The notes under the pieces were generated by a model. That model was given only the letters and a program-made list of their open reading frames with translations. It made no database searches and had not been told where the DNA came from. Both the position numbers and the translations under genes were made by a program. Positions 1 through 7,629 of a DNA stretch of 34,971 nucleotides are shown in pieces. Numbering within the stretch: position 1 is the first letter of the stretch; each line of letters starts with the position of its first letter. Origin of the DNA: Gemmatimonadota bacterium (GTDB lineage: Bacteria > Gemmatimonadota > Gemmatimonadetes > Gemmatimonadales > GWC2-71-9); the NCBI GenBank assembly GCA_016209985.1, contig JACQVB010000052.1, positions 1 to 34,971 of the forward strand, given 5' to 3'.

Positions 1-381
1 AAACTGTCCAAGCTGTTCTACGACCGATTGGGCGAGGAGATCGCTGACGAACTCGTGAACTGGTTCAATCAAGTGGACGCCGCCTCCCGGAGCGATCTTC
101 GGGAGTTCAACGAGCTCAACTTCTCCCGGTTCGATGCGAAGCTTGAGCAGCGACTCGCCGAGCATCATGCCAAACTCGACACCAGGATTGAACGCCTGGA
201 CGCCAAGATTGACCGTGTCGCCGCGGCGCTAGAGCACAAAGTGGGTAACGAGCTGTTTGAAAGGAGAATCGGAGAAATCGAGGCTCAGATGGAGCGCCGG
301 TTCACCGAGCACGGCCGTTATCTGTTCTACGCATGGCTCAGCTTGCTGATCCCGATCATCGGATTGTGGATGCGCCGATAG
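1..381 (+). CDS. Coiled-coil protein with C-terminal membrane anchor (5' end outside window)
   Basis: The reading frame is open from base 1 (K-L-S-K-L-F-Y...), so the gene probably begins upstream of the window. A TTG at 28 is an internal start candidate but lacks convincing support. The middle is a charged, heptad-rich coiled coil (repeated LDAKI/RLDAK stretches). The last 20 or so residues are a hydrophobic helix (YAWLSLLIPIIGLW) ending in a basic MRR, which suggests a C-terminal tail anchor with the coiled coil in the cytoplasm. I recognise this architecture from small hypothetical proteins of Gemmatimonadota-like genomes but know no function. It may oligomerise at the membrane; this is inference only. 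Confidence 0.75.
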   Translation, partial: KLSKLFYDRLGEEIADELVNWFNQVDAASRSDLREFNELNFSRFDAKLEQRLAEHHAKLDTRIERLDAKIDRVAAALEHKVGNELFERRIGEIEAQMERRFTEHGRYLFYAWLSLLIPIIGLWMRR

Positions 382-385
382 GATT

Positions 386-431
386 CTCAGTACGGTTTGT
401 CAGGTTGTTGCCCTGAATTCGCCGTACTGAG
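386..431. repeat. Nested inverted repeat between two genes
   Basis: CTCAGTACGG (386-395) and CCGTACTGAG (422-431) are perfect 10-bp inverted arms. Inside them TCAGG and CCTGA form a second pair, so the whole can fold as a two-tier hairpin. It lies just after the coiled-coil gene. No T-run follows on either strand, so a classic intrinsic terminator is not supported. It could be an mRNA 3'-end stabiliser, a protein-binding palindrome or a dispersed repeat. Confidence 0.6.
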
Positions 432-514
432 TCCATAGGGTTACGAAGGCGGTCGGGTGTCCTTCTGGTATCTTCCGAGAGTCCATTCGGCGGTATCTAG
501 GAGGGGGAGGGATC

Positions 515-2998
515 ATGCTCGACACGCTCCGCCGTGACTTCTCCCACGCTGTTCGCTCCCTACGCCGTACTCCCGCCTTCACCATCACCGCTGCCCTCAT
601 CCTCGGCCTCGGCATCGGGATGGCAAGCGCCATGTTCACGGTATTTCAGGCGGTGTTGCTGAAGAGGCTGCCGGTACAGGATCAGGATCAGATCATAGAG
701 TTGTCGGGAGTGGGAGCCGGTGCCGCCCGGGAAGTGCCCCTCTCTCTCGATCAATACACGCAGTTCCAGCAGCAGAATCGCACGCTCCAAAGCGTGGCCG
801 GGTTCGCGCACTGGGGGGCCGCGCCCAGTGCCGTCATGGATGGCGAGCGACTCTTTTCCCTTCGTCATGCGGTCGTCACCGGCAACTTCTTTGAGGTGCT
901 GGGCGCCGCCCCATACCTCGGGCGCCTATTCGTCCCCACCGACCAGACTGAATACGGCCCGGTCAACACCAGTCCCGACGTTCTCTCGACCGTCATCAGC
1001 TACGATACCTGGCGCCGGCAGTTCGGCGGCGACCCGCGGATTTTCGGCCGTCGCCTGCGCCTGCCGGAGGTGAAGTGGAACCCCACCATCGTGGGTGTCG
1101 CTCCGCCCGGACTCGATTATCCGCGTGGCGTCGAGATATGGACGCCGAACGCCTACCCCGGCGGTATGGATCTCGTCGCGCGGCTAGCGGCCGGCGCGAC
1201 TGCCGCGGCGGCACGCGCTGATTATGCGGCCTTCGTCAAGAACGATCCCACTTTCATCAAGATGGGCGTCGCCAGCCAGATCGGTGCCCGGTCTGCGCCA
1301 CTCGAGCAAATGGTTGTCGGCGACGTGAAACCGGCGCTCGTCACTCTGACGGCCGCGGTCGGTATGCTGTTGCTGCTCGGGTGCGTAAACGTCGGCAACT
1401 TGCTGTTGCTCCGCGCCGCGGGGCGTGCGCGGGAGCGAGCGGTGCGCCGGGCGCTCGGCGCCGGAACCAGCAACATCGTGAAGCAGCTTGCGACGGAGAG
1501 CGCCCTGTTGGCCCTGGGCGGTGGGCTCCTCGGGCTCGGCATGTCGAAGCTGGTGCTCGCGCTCCTCATCCGTTTCGCGCCGGAGGGTCTTCCGCGCCTC
1601 GACATGATCCGGCTGGCGCCGGCACCACTGGTCGTCACCGCCGGGCTCACACTCTTCGCGGTGGTGTTTTTGGGTTTGCTGCCCGCCCTCCTTTCGACGC
1701 GATTCGATCTCTCATCCCAGCTCCGGGCCGATGCGCGCTCAGGCACTGAAGGCCGGCGCCTGCGCCGAGTGCGACGAGCGCTGGTCGTGTCCCAGATGGC
1801 GCTCGCCCTGGTGCTGCTGGCCGGCGCGGGTCTCTTGATGCGAAGCTTTGGCCGGCTCTCCGGCCTCGACCTGGGTTTCCCGACGGAGCACGTCTCCGTG
1901 GTTGGCGTTTCGATGCCGTGGGAAGGTTGGGTGGTGCAATGCGGCGGCATGCCGCCGCAGTCGGATAGCGTCGGCAACAAGCGCCTCTCGGATTGCGTGG
2001 ATGCTCGCATCTATCAATTCCACGACCAGCTCGCCCAAGCATTCGACGCATTGCCCGGCGTCGAGAAGGCGTCCTCGGTAGCGGGACAGCCGTTCCTCGG
2101 GTCGAATGTCTTCATGACCAAGCTCGTCGCCGAGGGACAGTCCGATGCGGAGGCTTCGACGAACCCGTGGGTCGGCTTCGACTTTGTGGGTCCGGAGTAC
2201 TTCGCTGCGTTGGGACTGCCTATTCTGCGGGGCCGAGCCCTCATGGCCGCCGATCGAGAAGGATCGGCTTACGTGGCGGTCGTCAGTCAGGGAATTGCCA
2301 AGCAGCTCTGGCCGGGAGAAGATCCGATCGGGAAGCGCGTTCGCATGGGTGGTCCGGACCAGCCCGAGGTCACCGTCGTCGGGCTGGTGGGTGACATTCA
2401 TTTCCGCGAGCACCGGCGCTCGACGCCGATGATCATACGGCCGTTTCGCCAGCGCGGCCTGGCGCAGGGTACGCTGGTGATGCGGACCGGCCCAACGGTT
2501 CCGTCCTTTTCTGCGATCCGCAACGCGGTCCACGTGGTCGACCCGCACGCGGTCCTCGTCAAATCGCGCTCGATGGATGAGCTCAGGGCGCCGCAGATTG
2601 CCCAGCCGCGTCTGAACGCATGGCTCTTGTCGGCCTTTGCTTTCGTAGCGGTCCTGCTCGCCGCCATCGGCCTCTACGGCATCATGGCCTCGGCCGTATC
2701 CCAACAGACTCGCGAGTTTGGTGTGCGCATGGCTCTCGGCGCGGCGCCGGAGCGGCTGCGCCAAATGGTGCTGGGCCAGGCGCTCACCGTCGCAGGAGCA
2801 GGGGCAGCAATGGGGCTGATTGGCGCGCTGGCAGGCTCGAGACTGCTTACCTCGATGCTCTTCGAGATCAGCCCAACCGATCCGGTAACCCTCATCGGGG
2901 TGTCGGTGCTTTTGCTGGCCGTCGCATTGCTCGCTGCCTACCTGCCCGCCCGACGCGCGACGAAGATTGATCCGGCGCAGGCGTTGCGCGCAGAATAG
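515..2998 (+). CDS. ADOP-type ABC transporter permease (MacB/FtsX family, duplicated)
   Basis: 827 residues. It has the two-unit architecture of acidobacterial duplicated orphan permeases. The order is an N-terminal helix at about 22-44 (AALILGLGIGMASAMF), a MacB-type periplasmic domain, and an FtsX block with several helices at about 275-405 containing the signature RARERAVRRALGAG. After a basic linker, a second helix follows, then a second periplasmic domain, and a C-terminal FtsX block with REFGVRMALGA and a final PARRATKIDPAQALR. The start is set by a strong purine-rich Shine-Dalgarno (AGGAGGGGGAGG) a few bases upstream. No ATPase gene is adjacent, as is normal for this family. Members are thought to act in MacB-like export or envelope mechanotransmission; the substrate is unknown. 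Confidence 0.93.
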   Translation: MLDTLRRDFSHAVRSLRRTPAFTITAALILGLGIGMASAMFTVFQAVLLKRLPVQDQDQIIELSGVGAGAAREVPLSLDQYTQFQQQNRTLQSVAGFAHWGAAPSAVMDGERLFSLRHAVVTGNFFEVLGAAPYLGRLFVPTDQTEYGPVNTSPDVLSTVISYDTWRRQFGGDPRIFGRRLRLPEVKWNPTIVGVAPPGLDYPRGVEIWTPNAYPGGMDLVARLAAGATAAAARADYAAFVKNDPTFIKMGVASQIGARSAPLEQMVVGDVKPALVTLTAAVGMLLLLGCVNVGNLLLLRAAGRARERAVRRALGAGTSNIVKQLATESALLALGGGLLGLGMSKLVLALLIRFAPEGLPRLDMIRLAPAPLVVTAGLTLFAVVFLGLLPALLSTRFDLSSQLRADARSGTEGRRLRRVRRALVVSQMALALVLLAGAGLLMRSFGRLSGLDLGFPTEHVSVVGVSMPWEGWVVQCGGMPPQSDSVGNKRLSDCVDARIYQFHDQLAQAFDALPGVEKASSVAGQPFLGSNVFMTKLVAEGQSDAEASTNPWVGFDFVGPEYFAALGLPILRGRALMAADREGSAYVAVVSQGIAKQLWPGEDPIGKRVRMGGPDQPEVTVVGLVGDIHFREHRRSTPMIIRPFRQRGLAQGTLVMRTGPTVPSFSAIRNAVHVVDPHAVLVKSRSMDELRAPQIAQPRLNAWLLSAFAFVAVLLAAIGLYGIMASAVSQQTREFGVRMALGAAPERLRQMVLGQALTVAGAGAAMGLIGALAGSRLLTSMLFEISPTDPVTLIGVSVLLLAVALLAAYLPARRATKIDPAQALRAE

Positions 2999-3068
2999 GT
3001 GGGACAATCCTCGGCTAGCCAGACGAGGGAACGCTTTGTGTGTATTAGTCCCGGCCTGAGAGAGCCTG

Positions 3069-3148
3069 CCCTGAGCGCAGCGAAGGGGCGCTCGCCAAGC
3101 GCTCTTCAGAGCGCACCGAACTCGCCGAGCGCGGGCTGTCAGCCCGCG
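3069..3148. repeat. Dispersed GAGCGCAGCGAAGG-type motif plus GC hairpin
   Basis: This lies in the gap before the methyltransferase. CCCTGAGCGCAGCGAAGGG at 3069-3087 has complementary ends and resembles a motif scattered through many environmental bacterial genomes. Its conceptual translation contains the familiar ALSAAKG peptide. Downstream, CGCGGGCT-GTC-AGCCCGCG (3130-3148) is a perfect 8-bp hairpin. A related motif (CCCGAGCGAAGCGAGGG) recurs at 17983-18008 inside a gene start. No T-run follows. The reading frame stays open from 2999, but I do not think this stretch is translated. Confidence 0.55.
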
Positions 3149-3217
3149 ACACGGCCGCGCCTTGATCGTCTCTTGACCCCTCCGGTGCATCCTTCCGCAC
3201 CTCGACCGGAGCGCATC

Positions 3218-3880
3218 ATGAGCGGCACGCTGACCAGTTCGGCCCAACGCCTTCCCCAAACCATTGAGCCGGCGTCTGCTTCTCCGACGGCACGGCTCGA
3301 CACCGAATATCAACCTTTCCCCGGCGAAGACGGCCGCGACTGGCGGCAGCAGCACATCGAAATCCCCCTGATGCTCTGGTTGATGAAGCTCCCGCGCCAC
3401 CGACGGGTGCTCGAGATCGGGTGTGGGCGCGGAGTCGCCCTGCCGGTACTGGCACGCCGTCTCGCGCCGCTCCGGTTGGTGGGCGTCGACATCGCCTTTT
3501 CGTTTCTGTGCGAGGCCCGGGAGCGGGTCCGAGCCGCGGGAGTCTCGGCCGAGCTGATATGGGCCGACGCGCGCGACTTGCCGTTCGAAGACGCATCGTT
3601 CGACGTGGTGATCGATTTCGGAACCCTGTTCCATATCTCGCGATCGGCGAATGGTCTGGCGCAGATCGGACGGGTGCTGGCCCCCGAAGGGGTGTTCGTG
3701 ACCGAAACGCGGGTCAGCCAACTGCTGTCGCATCCGGTCCGCTCCCGCGGGCGATCGATTCCCTGGGAGGCCACGTCGCTGCTAGCCCCGGCTCGCACGG
3801 CGTGGCTCTGGGAGAGCCGGAAGCGGATCGAGCCATTGCGTGGGGCATCCTTGCGCGGGGCATCCTTGCGCGGGACCTGA
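3218..3880 (+). CDS. Class I SAM-dependent methyltransferase (Methyltransf_11 type)
   Basis: 220 residues. Motif I, VLEIGCGRG, binds S-adenosylmethionine. The acidic residue of motif II is in VGVDIAFS, and the post-motif DARDLPFEDASFDVVIDFGTLFHI is typical of small-molecule or quinone-type methyltransferases. The ATG at 3218 is chosen because GGAG lies about 6 bases upstream. The open frame extends back to 2999, but that part is repeat-rich and unlike the family. The C-terminus is odd: the last 45 bases are a 15-bp tandem repeat (LRGAS-LRGAS-LRGT) ending in the stop codon. The substrate cannot be told from sequence. Confidence 0.85.
   Translation: MSGTLTSSAQRLPQTIEPASASPTARLDTEYQPFPGEDGRDWRQQHIEIPLMLWLMKLPRHRRVLEIGCGRGVALPVLARRLAPLRLVGVDIAFSFLCEARERVRAAGVSAELIWADARDLPFEDASFDVVIDFGTLFHISRSANGLAQIGRVLAPEGVFVTETRVSQLLSHPVRSRGRSIPWEATSLLAPARTAWLWESRKRIEPLRGASLRGASLRGT
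3836..3880 (+). repeat. 15-bp tandem repeat, three units, at the methyltransferase 3' end
   Basis: Units begin at 3836, 3851 and 3866, each TTGCGYGGGGCATCC. The third unit diverges at its end (CGGGACCTGA), where it contains the stop codon. Because 15 is a multiple of 3, the array simply repeats LRGAS. It is an in-frame minisatellite that could expand or contract without frameshifting. Confidence 0.85.
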
Positions 3881-3925
3881 CGTAGCGGGCACCTTACCTC
3901 CGTCATTGCCGGGAGTGCTGAATCC

Positions 3926-4087
3926 ATGGCTGATCCGGACCGCAAGCAGATCCAGGAAGAAATCCGCGCCGCGTTTGGGCCGATCTTCAAAGTGCTGGGC
4001 GTCCTGTTGGTTCTTGCCCTCGCCGCCGGCTTGGCGGTGATATTCTACTTCATGCACCTGGCCGGCGGCTTGTGGGGAGGAAGCTAG
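3926..4087 (+). CDS. Small single-pass membrane protein, 53 aa
   Basis: A 53-codon frame running from ATG at 3926 to TAG at 4085. An N-terminal acidic/basic amphipathic segment (MADPDRKQIQEEIRAAFGP) precedes one strong transmembrane helix at about 21-43 (VLGVLLVLALAAGLAVIFYF). A short glycine-rich tail (LAGGLWGGS) ends it. The sequence pattern is clearly protein-like, and the gene sits between two co-directional genes. Only weak ribosome-binding purines (GGGAG) lie further upstream. The function is unknown; small membrane proteins of this sort often modulate a partner transporter. Confidence 0.65.
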   Translation: MADPDRKQIQEEIRAAFGPIFKVLGVLLVLALAAGLAVIFYFMHLAGGLWGGS

Positions 4088-4153
4088 CCCAGGGGAACCT
4101 CGCAGCGGGCGGGTCGGTTCTCGCTACAACGCGGAGATCAGCCAGGAGGTCGC

Positions 4154-5068
4154 ATGTCCATCCGCCCCATCAAGAGCATCGTTCAGGCCAAACCCACGAT
4201 TGAAGGTGCCGGCGTCAAGCTCCGCCGAGCGTTCGGCTTCGGCAACACCACCGAGTTCGACCCGTTTCTCCTGTTCGACGATTTCCGGAACGAGAACCCC
4301 GAGGACTTCCTCGCCGGCTTTCCGTGGCATCCCCACCGGGGGATCGAGACCATCACCTACGTGCTGAAAGGCACGGTCAAGCACGGTGACAGTCTGGGCA
4401 ACAGCGGGACGCTCGGCTCCGGCGACGTGCAATGGATGACGGCGGGAAGCGGTATCCTGCATCAGGAAATGCCCAAGGGCGACGACCAGGGGAAGATGCA
4501 CGGGTTTCAGCTCTGGGCGAACCTGCCCGCCTCACTCAAGATGACGCGGCCTCGCTATCAGGACATCGGGGGCCGCGACATTCCCGAGGTGACGGACGAC
4601 GATGGGACCCGGGTGCGGGTCGTCTGTGGCGAATTCTGGGGGCAGAAGGGCCCGGTCGAGGGTGTCGCCGCGGATCCGCGGTATCTCGATATCTGGGTCC
4701 CAGCCGGTAAGCGGAAGAAGCTGCCGGTCGAGACAACCCGGCACGCCTTTGCCTACGTGTTCGAAGGATCCGGGGACTTCCGCGATGCATCAGACCCGCA
4801 CGGCGTCACGACCGAACAGGTGTCGGCAACCGGGGTCGCCGCGAACGCGGTGGTCGAGCGGACCGGGAACCGGTCGCTCGTACTCTTCGACCGGGGAGAC
4901 GAGGTGGTCGTCCAGGCGGGTGAAGAAGGCATCAGGTTCTTGCTGGTCTCGGGAAAGCCGCTGGAGGAGCCGGTCGCCTGGTACGGCCCTATAGTAATGA
5001 ATACTCCGGAGCAGCTCCGGCAGGCTTGGACTGAGCTGCAGGACGGGACGTTCATTAAGCATCGGTAG
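4154..5068 (+). CDS. Pirin family protein (bicupin)
   Basis: 304 residues, the usual length for bacterial pirins. The N-terminal cupin carries the metal ligands in WHPHRGIET (His59, His61) and GSGILHQEMP (His103, Glu105), matching the HxH...HxE arrangement of the family. The C-terminal cupin (about 165-290) lacks a full metal set, as is normal. AGGAGG lies 3-4 bases before the ATG. Some pirins have quercetin 2,3-dioxygenase activity and others act as redox-responsive partners of other proteins. The actual role here cannot be deduced. The gene is followed by a heptamer repeat array rather than a recognisable strong terminator. Confidence 0.93.
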   Translation: MSIRPIKSIVQAKPTIEGAGVKLRRAFGFGNTTEFDPFLLFDDFRNENPEDFLAGFPWHPHRGIETITYVLKGTVKHGDSLGNSGTLGSGDVQWMTAGSGILHQEMPKGDDQGKMHGFQLWANLPASLKMTRPRYQDIGGRDIPEVTDDDGTRVRVVCGEFWGQKGPVEGVAADPRYLDIWVPAGKRKKLPVETTRHAFAYVFEGSGDFRDASDPHGVTTEQVSATGVAANAVVERTGNRSLVLFDRGDEVVVQAGEEGIRFLLVSGKPLEEPVAWYGPIVMNTPEQLRQAWTELQDGTFIKHR

Positions 5069-5073
5069 ACCCC

Positions 5074-5155
5074 TCGCGAGCGCGGAGCTTGGAGTTCGGA
5101 GCGCGGAGCTAAAAGGGACTTAACTCCGCGCTCCGCGTTCCGCGCTCCGCACTCG
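5074..5155. repeat. Inverted 7-bp repeat array A (CTCCGCG/CGCGGAG)
   Basis: The left arm, 5074-5108, is five heptamers ending in GAG (TCGCGAG, CGCGGAG, CTTGGAG, TTCGGAG, CGCGGAG). The right arm, 5124-5155, is CTCCGCG, CTCCGCG, TTCCGCG, CTCCGCA, CTCG. The arms are reverse complements with a few mismatches around a 15-base loop, giving a long GC-rich hairpin after the pirin gene. A weak accgg/ccggt hairpin with a short T tract follows at 5189-5207. Confidence 0.9.
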
Positions 5156-5248
5156 AAAAGGGCTGTGGCGGGGGTGAAGCGGGGAACCACCGGCTTTTCC
5201 CGGTTTCTAACTCAGAAGGGGCAGTTTTCTTTCTGAAAGGGCCCGAAC

Positions 5249-5611
5249 ATGAAATCCCAACCCAAAGATCGATACGAGGAACTTCAACGCGAGCTCGATC
5301 CCCACCGCGCCGAGCAGCAGAAGGCAGTGGCGGAGGAGACGGCATCGAGGCTTGCCTCGCGTGGCATTCTGGTGACCGGCAAGGAATCCCCGGACGAGCT
5401 GGCGGACGTGTTGTCTGCCGTTGAGCAGTTCGAAATGCTGGTGGTCTCGCATGGCGGTGACTTGATGGTCGATGACTTGAAGAGCAGCGAGCCCGACGAT
5501 CCCGACTTCCGGTTGCCTCGCCGGGAGCGTGGTGAAAGCCTGGCCGAATACGTGAAACGGATCGACCAGGCCAGCGAGAAGCTCGCCCGGGAGCCGATGC
5601 CGGGAGACTAG
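5249..5611 (+). CDS. Conserved hypothetical protein, 120 aa
   Basis: A charged soluble protein without signal peptide or membrane segment. The N-terminal half (MKSQPKDRYEELQREL...AEEETASRL type) looks like a helical hairpin. The middle (ILVTGKESPDELADVLSAVEQFE) and an acidic DDLKSSEPDDPDF loop follow, and a helix ends it (YVKRIDQASEKLAREP). AAAGGG precedes the ATG by about 9 bases. Codon use matches the neighbours. I do not recognise a domain. Confidence 0.7.
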   Translation: MKSQPKDRYEELQRELDPHRAEQQKAVAEETASRLASRGILVTGKESPDELADVLSAVEQFEMLVVSHGGDLMVDDLKSSEPDDPDFRLPRRERGESLAEYVKRIDQASEKLAREPMPGD

Positions 5612-5663
5612 CAGCGCCAAGGTTGCGACGTACCTTTGGGTTCCGGCCCATAACGGAGCCCGC

Positions 5664-5684
5664 ATGGTCAAGCCGCGCCTGTGA
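5664..5684 (+). other. Possible 6-codon leader ORF coupled to the antiporter start
   Basis: ATG at 5664 has CGGAG about 5 bases upstream and reads M-V-K-P-R-L-stop. Its TGA (5682-5684) overlaps the GTG start of the antiporter (5681) in a GTGA junction, the same coupling seen between many genes here. The antiporter GTG has no good Shine-Dalgarno of its own, so the leader could feed ribosomes to it. Alternatively a one-base change has separated the real ATG from its gene. Confidence 0.35.
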
Positions 5685-6970
5685 CACTGGCCGTCTCGAC
5701 GGCCGCCTTGCAAGGACACGGCGCTGAGGTCGCCACGGTTGTCATCGCCCTTGCCGTGATGCTGGGCGCCGCCAAGCTCGGCGGCGACCTGGCAGTGCGG
5801 GTGGGTCAGCCGGCGGTCCTCGGAGAGCTGGTGGCCGGCGTCGCCCTGGGCAACGCGTTCCTGATCGGAATTCCCTGGTTCCGTTCCTTCACCACCAATC
5901 CGTCCATCGACGTTCTCGCCCAGCTCGGCGTGCTCATTCTGCTGTTCGAGGTCGGGCTGGAGTCCACGGTACGCGACATGATGCGCGTGGGGATTTCCTC
6001 CCTTTTGGTCGCGGTCCTCGGCGTCATCACGCCGTTCGCGCTGGGATGGATTGTGGGCGCGCTGATCCTCCCCGGGCACAGTCCCTATGCTCATGCGTTC
6101 CTCGGCGCGACGCTGACCGCGACCAGTGTGGGGATTACCGCTCGCGTGCTGGGCGACCTCGGCAAGTCCAAGTCGCCCGAGGCGCGCATTATCCTGGGTG
6201 CGGCCGTGATCGACGATATCCTCGGCCTCATCATTCTGGCGATCGTTACCGGCGCGGTGCAGGGAGCCGACCGGGGCGAGTCGCTGGACTACGGAAGCAT
6301 CGGGGCGATCGTGGGCAAGGCGGTGGTCTTTCTCTTCGGCGCCCTTGCACTCGGCCTGGTGGTCTCGCCGCGTCTCTTCCACTTTACCTCCAAGCTCCGC
6401 GGCCGGGGCGTCCTGCTAGTTACCGCGTTGGTGTTCTGCTTCCTGCTCTCGTATCTCGCGTCGATCATCGGTCTGGCGCTGATCGTCGGCGCCTACGCCG
6501 CCGGGCTGATCCTCGAGGACGTACACTGGAAGGACTTCACGGAACGGGGCGAGCACCAGCTCGAGGAGTTGATTCATCCGATCTCGACGGTGCTGGTGCC
6601 CGTCTTCTTCGTCCTGATGGGCATGCGGGTCGAGCTGGCGGCGTTCGCCAAGATGGAAGTGCTGGGGCTCGCGGCGCTGCTGACGCTGGTGGCGGTGATC
6701 GGCAAACAGGCCTGCTCTTTGGGAGCCATCGGACACGGGCTCGACCGGCTTTCCATCGGCATCGGGATGATCCCGCGTGGGGAGGTCGGGCTGATTTTCG
6801 CGGGCATTGGAACCACCCTCATGGTGGGTGGAGAGCGGATCGTGGACGAAGGCGTATTTTCCGCTATCGTGATCATGGTGATCGTGACCACGATGGCCAC
6901 TCCGCCGGCGCTCAAGTGGAGCCTGGGGCGGCGGCGGGAGCGAGGCAACGCGGGAGGTCGCAACGGATGA
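5681..6970 (+). CDS. Cation:proton antiporter, CPA2/NapA-Kef type
   Basis: 429 residues with about 12-13 hydrophobic helices and no C-terminal RCK/TrkA domain. The paired acidic motif VIDDILGLI (Asp178-Asp179) in the middle helix matches the Asp-Asp of electrogenic NapA/NhaA-type exchangers. TATSVGITARVL is the unwound-helix partner motif, and IGMIPRGEVGLIF near the C-terminus is typical of the family. It should exchange Na+ or K+ for H+ across the inner membrane. The start is GTG, see the overlapping leader ORF. The stop overlaps the cytochrome gene (ATGA), so it may be cotranscribed with the molybdoenzyme module. Confidence 0.93.
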   Translation: MTLAVSTAALQGHGAEVATVVIALAVMLGAAKLGGDLAVRVGQPAVLGELVAGVALGNAFLIGIPWFRSFTTNPSIDVLAQLGVLILLFEVGLESTVRDMMRVGISSLLVAVLGVITPFALGWIVGALILPGHSPYAHAFLGATLTATSVGITARVLGDLGKSKSPEARIILGAAVIDDILGLIILAIVTGAVQGADRGESLDYGSIGAIVGKAVVFLFGALALGLVVSPRLFHFTSKLRGRGVLLVTALVFCFLLSYLASIIGLALIVGAYAAGLILEDVHWKDFTERGEHQLEELIHPISTVLVPVFFVLMGMRVELAAFAKMEVLGLAALLTLVAVIGKQACSLGAIGHGLDRLSIGIGMIPRGEVGLIFAGIGTTLMVGGERIVDEGVFSAIVIMVIVTTMATPPALKWSLGRRRERGNAGGRNG

Positions 6971-7629
6971 ACCAGGTGCGCCGGCATCACTGGATCGTGC
7001 GCCTGACCCATTGGTCGGCCTTCGTGTTGATCTTCGCGATGGTGGCGAGCGGGCTGCAGATCTATCGCGCCTACGCGCGATTCGGCCCGCGCGACCACTC
7101 CTATCCCAACTTCCTGGAGAACGCCGATTTCCCGCAATGGTCGCGACTGGGCGGCTGGCTGGCCGGCGGCCTCAACTGGCACTTCTTCTTGATGTGGCCG
7201 CTGATCGGGGTCGGCCTGCTCTATGTGGGCTACCTCCTGGTGAGCGGCGAATGGCGGAAGCTGGTCTTCCGAGCGCGCGACGTGCGGCCGGCCATTTCCA
7301 TGGCCCGCTACTATGCGCGGCTCGACAAGGAGCACCCGCCGCAAGGCAAGCACAACGCGCTCCAGAAGCAGGCATACACCGGCGTCATGCTGCTGGGCAT
7401 TCTTTCCGTAGTGACCGGCTTTGCCATCTGGAAGCCAATTCAGCTTTTCTGGCTTACGGCACTGTTCGGCGGGTATCAGCTTGCCCGCTACTGGCACTTC
7501 TGGGCGGTCTGGCTCTTCGTCAGCTTCGCGATCGTCCACGTGATTCTGGTCTTCACCGCCGACCCAGCTTCGCTCCGGGCGATGATCACCGGGTGGTACC
7601 GGGGGAGGTATACGAATGACACACCCTGA
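6967..7629 (+). CDS. Cytochrome b561 / Ni-Fe hydrogenase-type cytochrome b subunit
   Basis: 220 residues with four main transmembrane helices. Candidate haem ligands are His7/8 and His15 in the first helix (RRHHWIVRLTHWSAF), and the two His of RYWHFWAVWLFVSFAIVHVIL in the last helix. These fit the di-haem b561 fold of quinone-linked membrane anchors. It starts within an ATGA overlap with the antiporter and overlaps the molybdoenzyme start by 14 bases. It is therefore the likely quinol-oxidising electron donor to that enzyme, a role played by YedZ/MsrQ in the enterobacterial system but here filled by a different family. Confidence 0.9.
   Translation: MNQVRRHHWIVRLTHWSAFVLIFAMVASGLQIYRAYARFGPRDHSYPNFLENADFPQWSRLGGWLAGGLNWHFFLMWPLIGVGLLYVGYLLVSGEWRKLVFRARDVRPAISMARYYARLDKEHPPQGKHNALQKQAYTGVMLLGILSVVTGFAIWKPIQLFWLTALFGGYQLARYWHFWAVWLFVSFAIVHVILVFTADPASLRAMITGWYRGRYTNDTP

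Noticed and set aside
1739-3733. 664-codon open frame on the minus strand
   Set aside because: It lies antisense to the permease and methyltransferase genes, with low-complexity R/H/Q-rich sequence typical of the reverse frame of GC-rich genes.
5189-5207. ACCGG-loop-CCGGT with TTCT as terminator of the pirin gene
   Set aside because: The stem is only 5 bp and the T-run is short, so it is too weak to list as a feature alone.
5207-6382. 391-codon minus-strand frame
   Set aside because: It is antisense to the small unknown protein and the antiporter, with no domain-like pattern.
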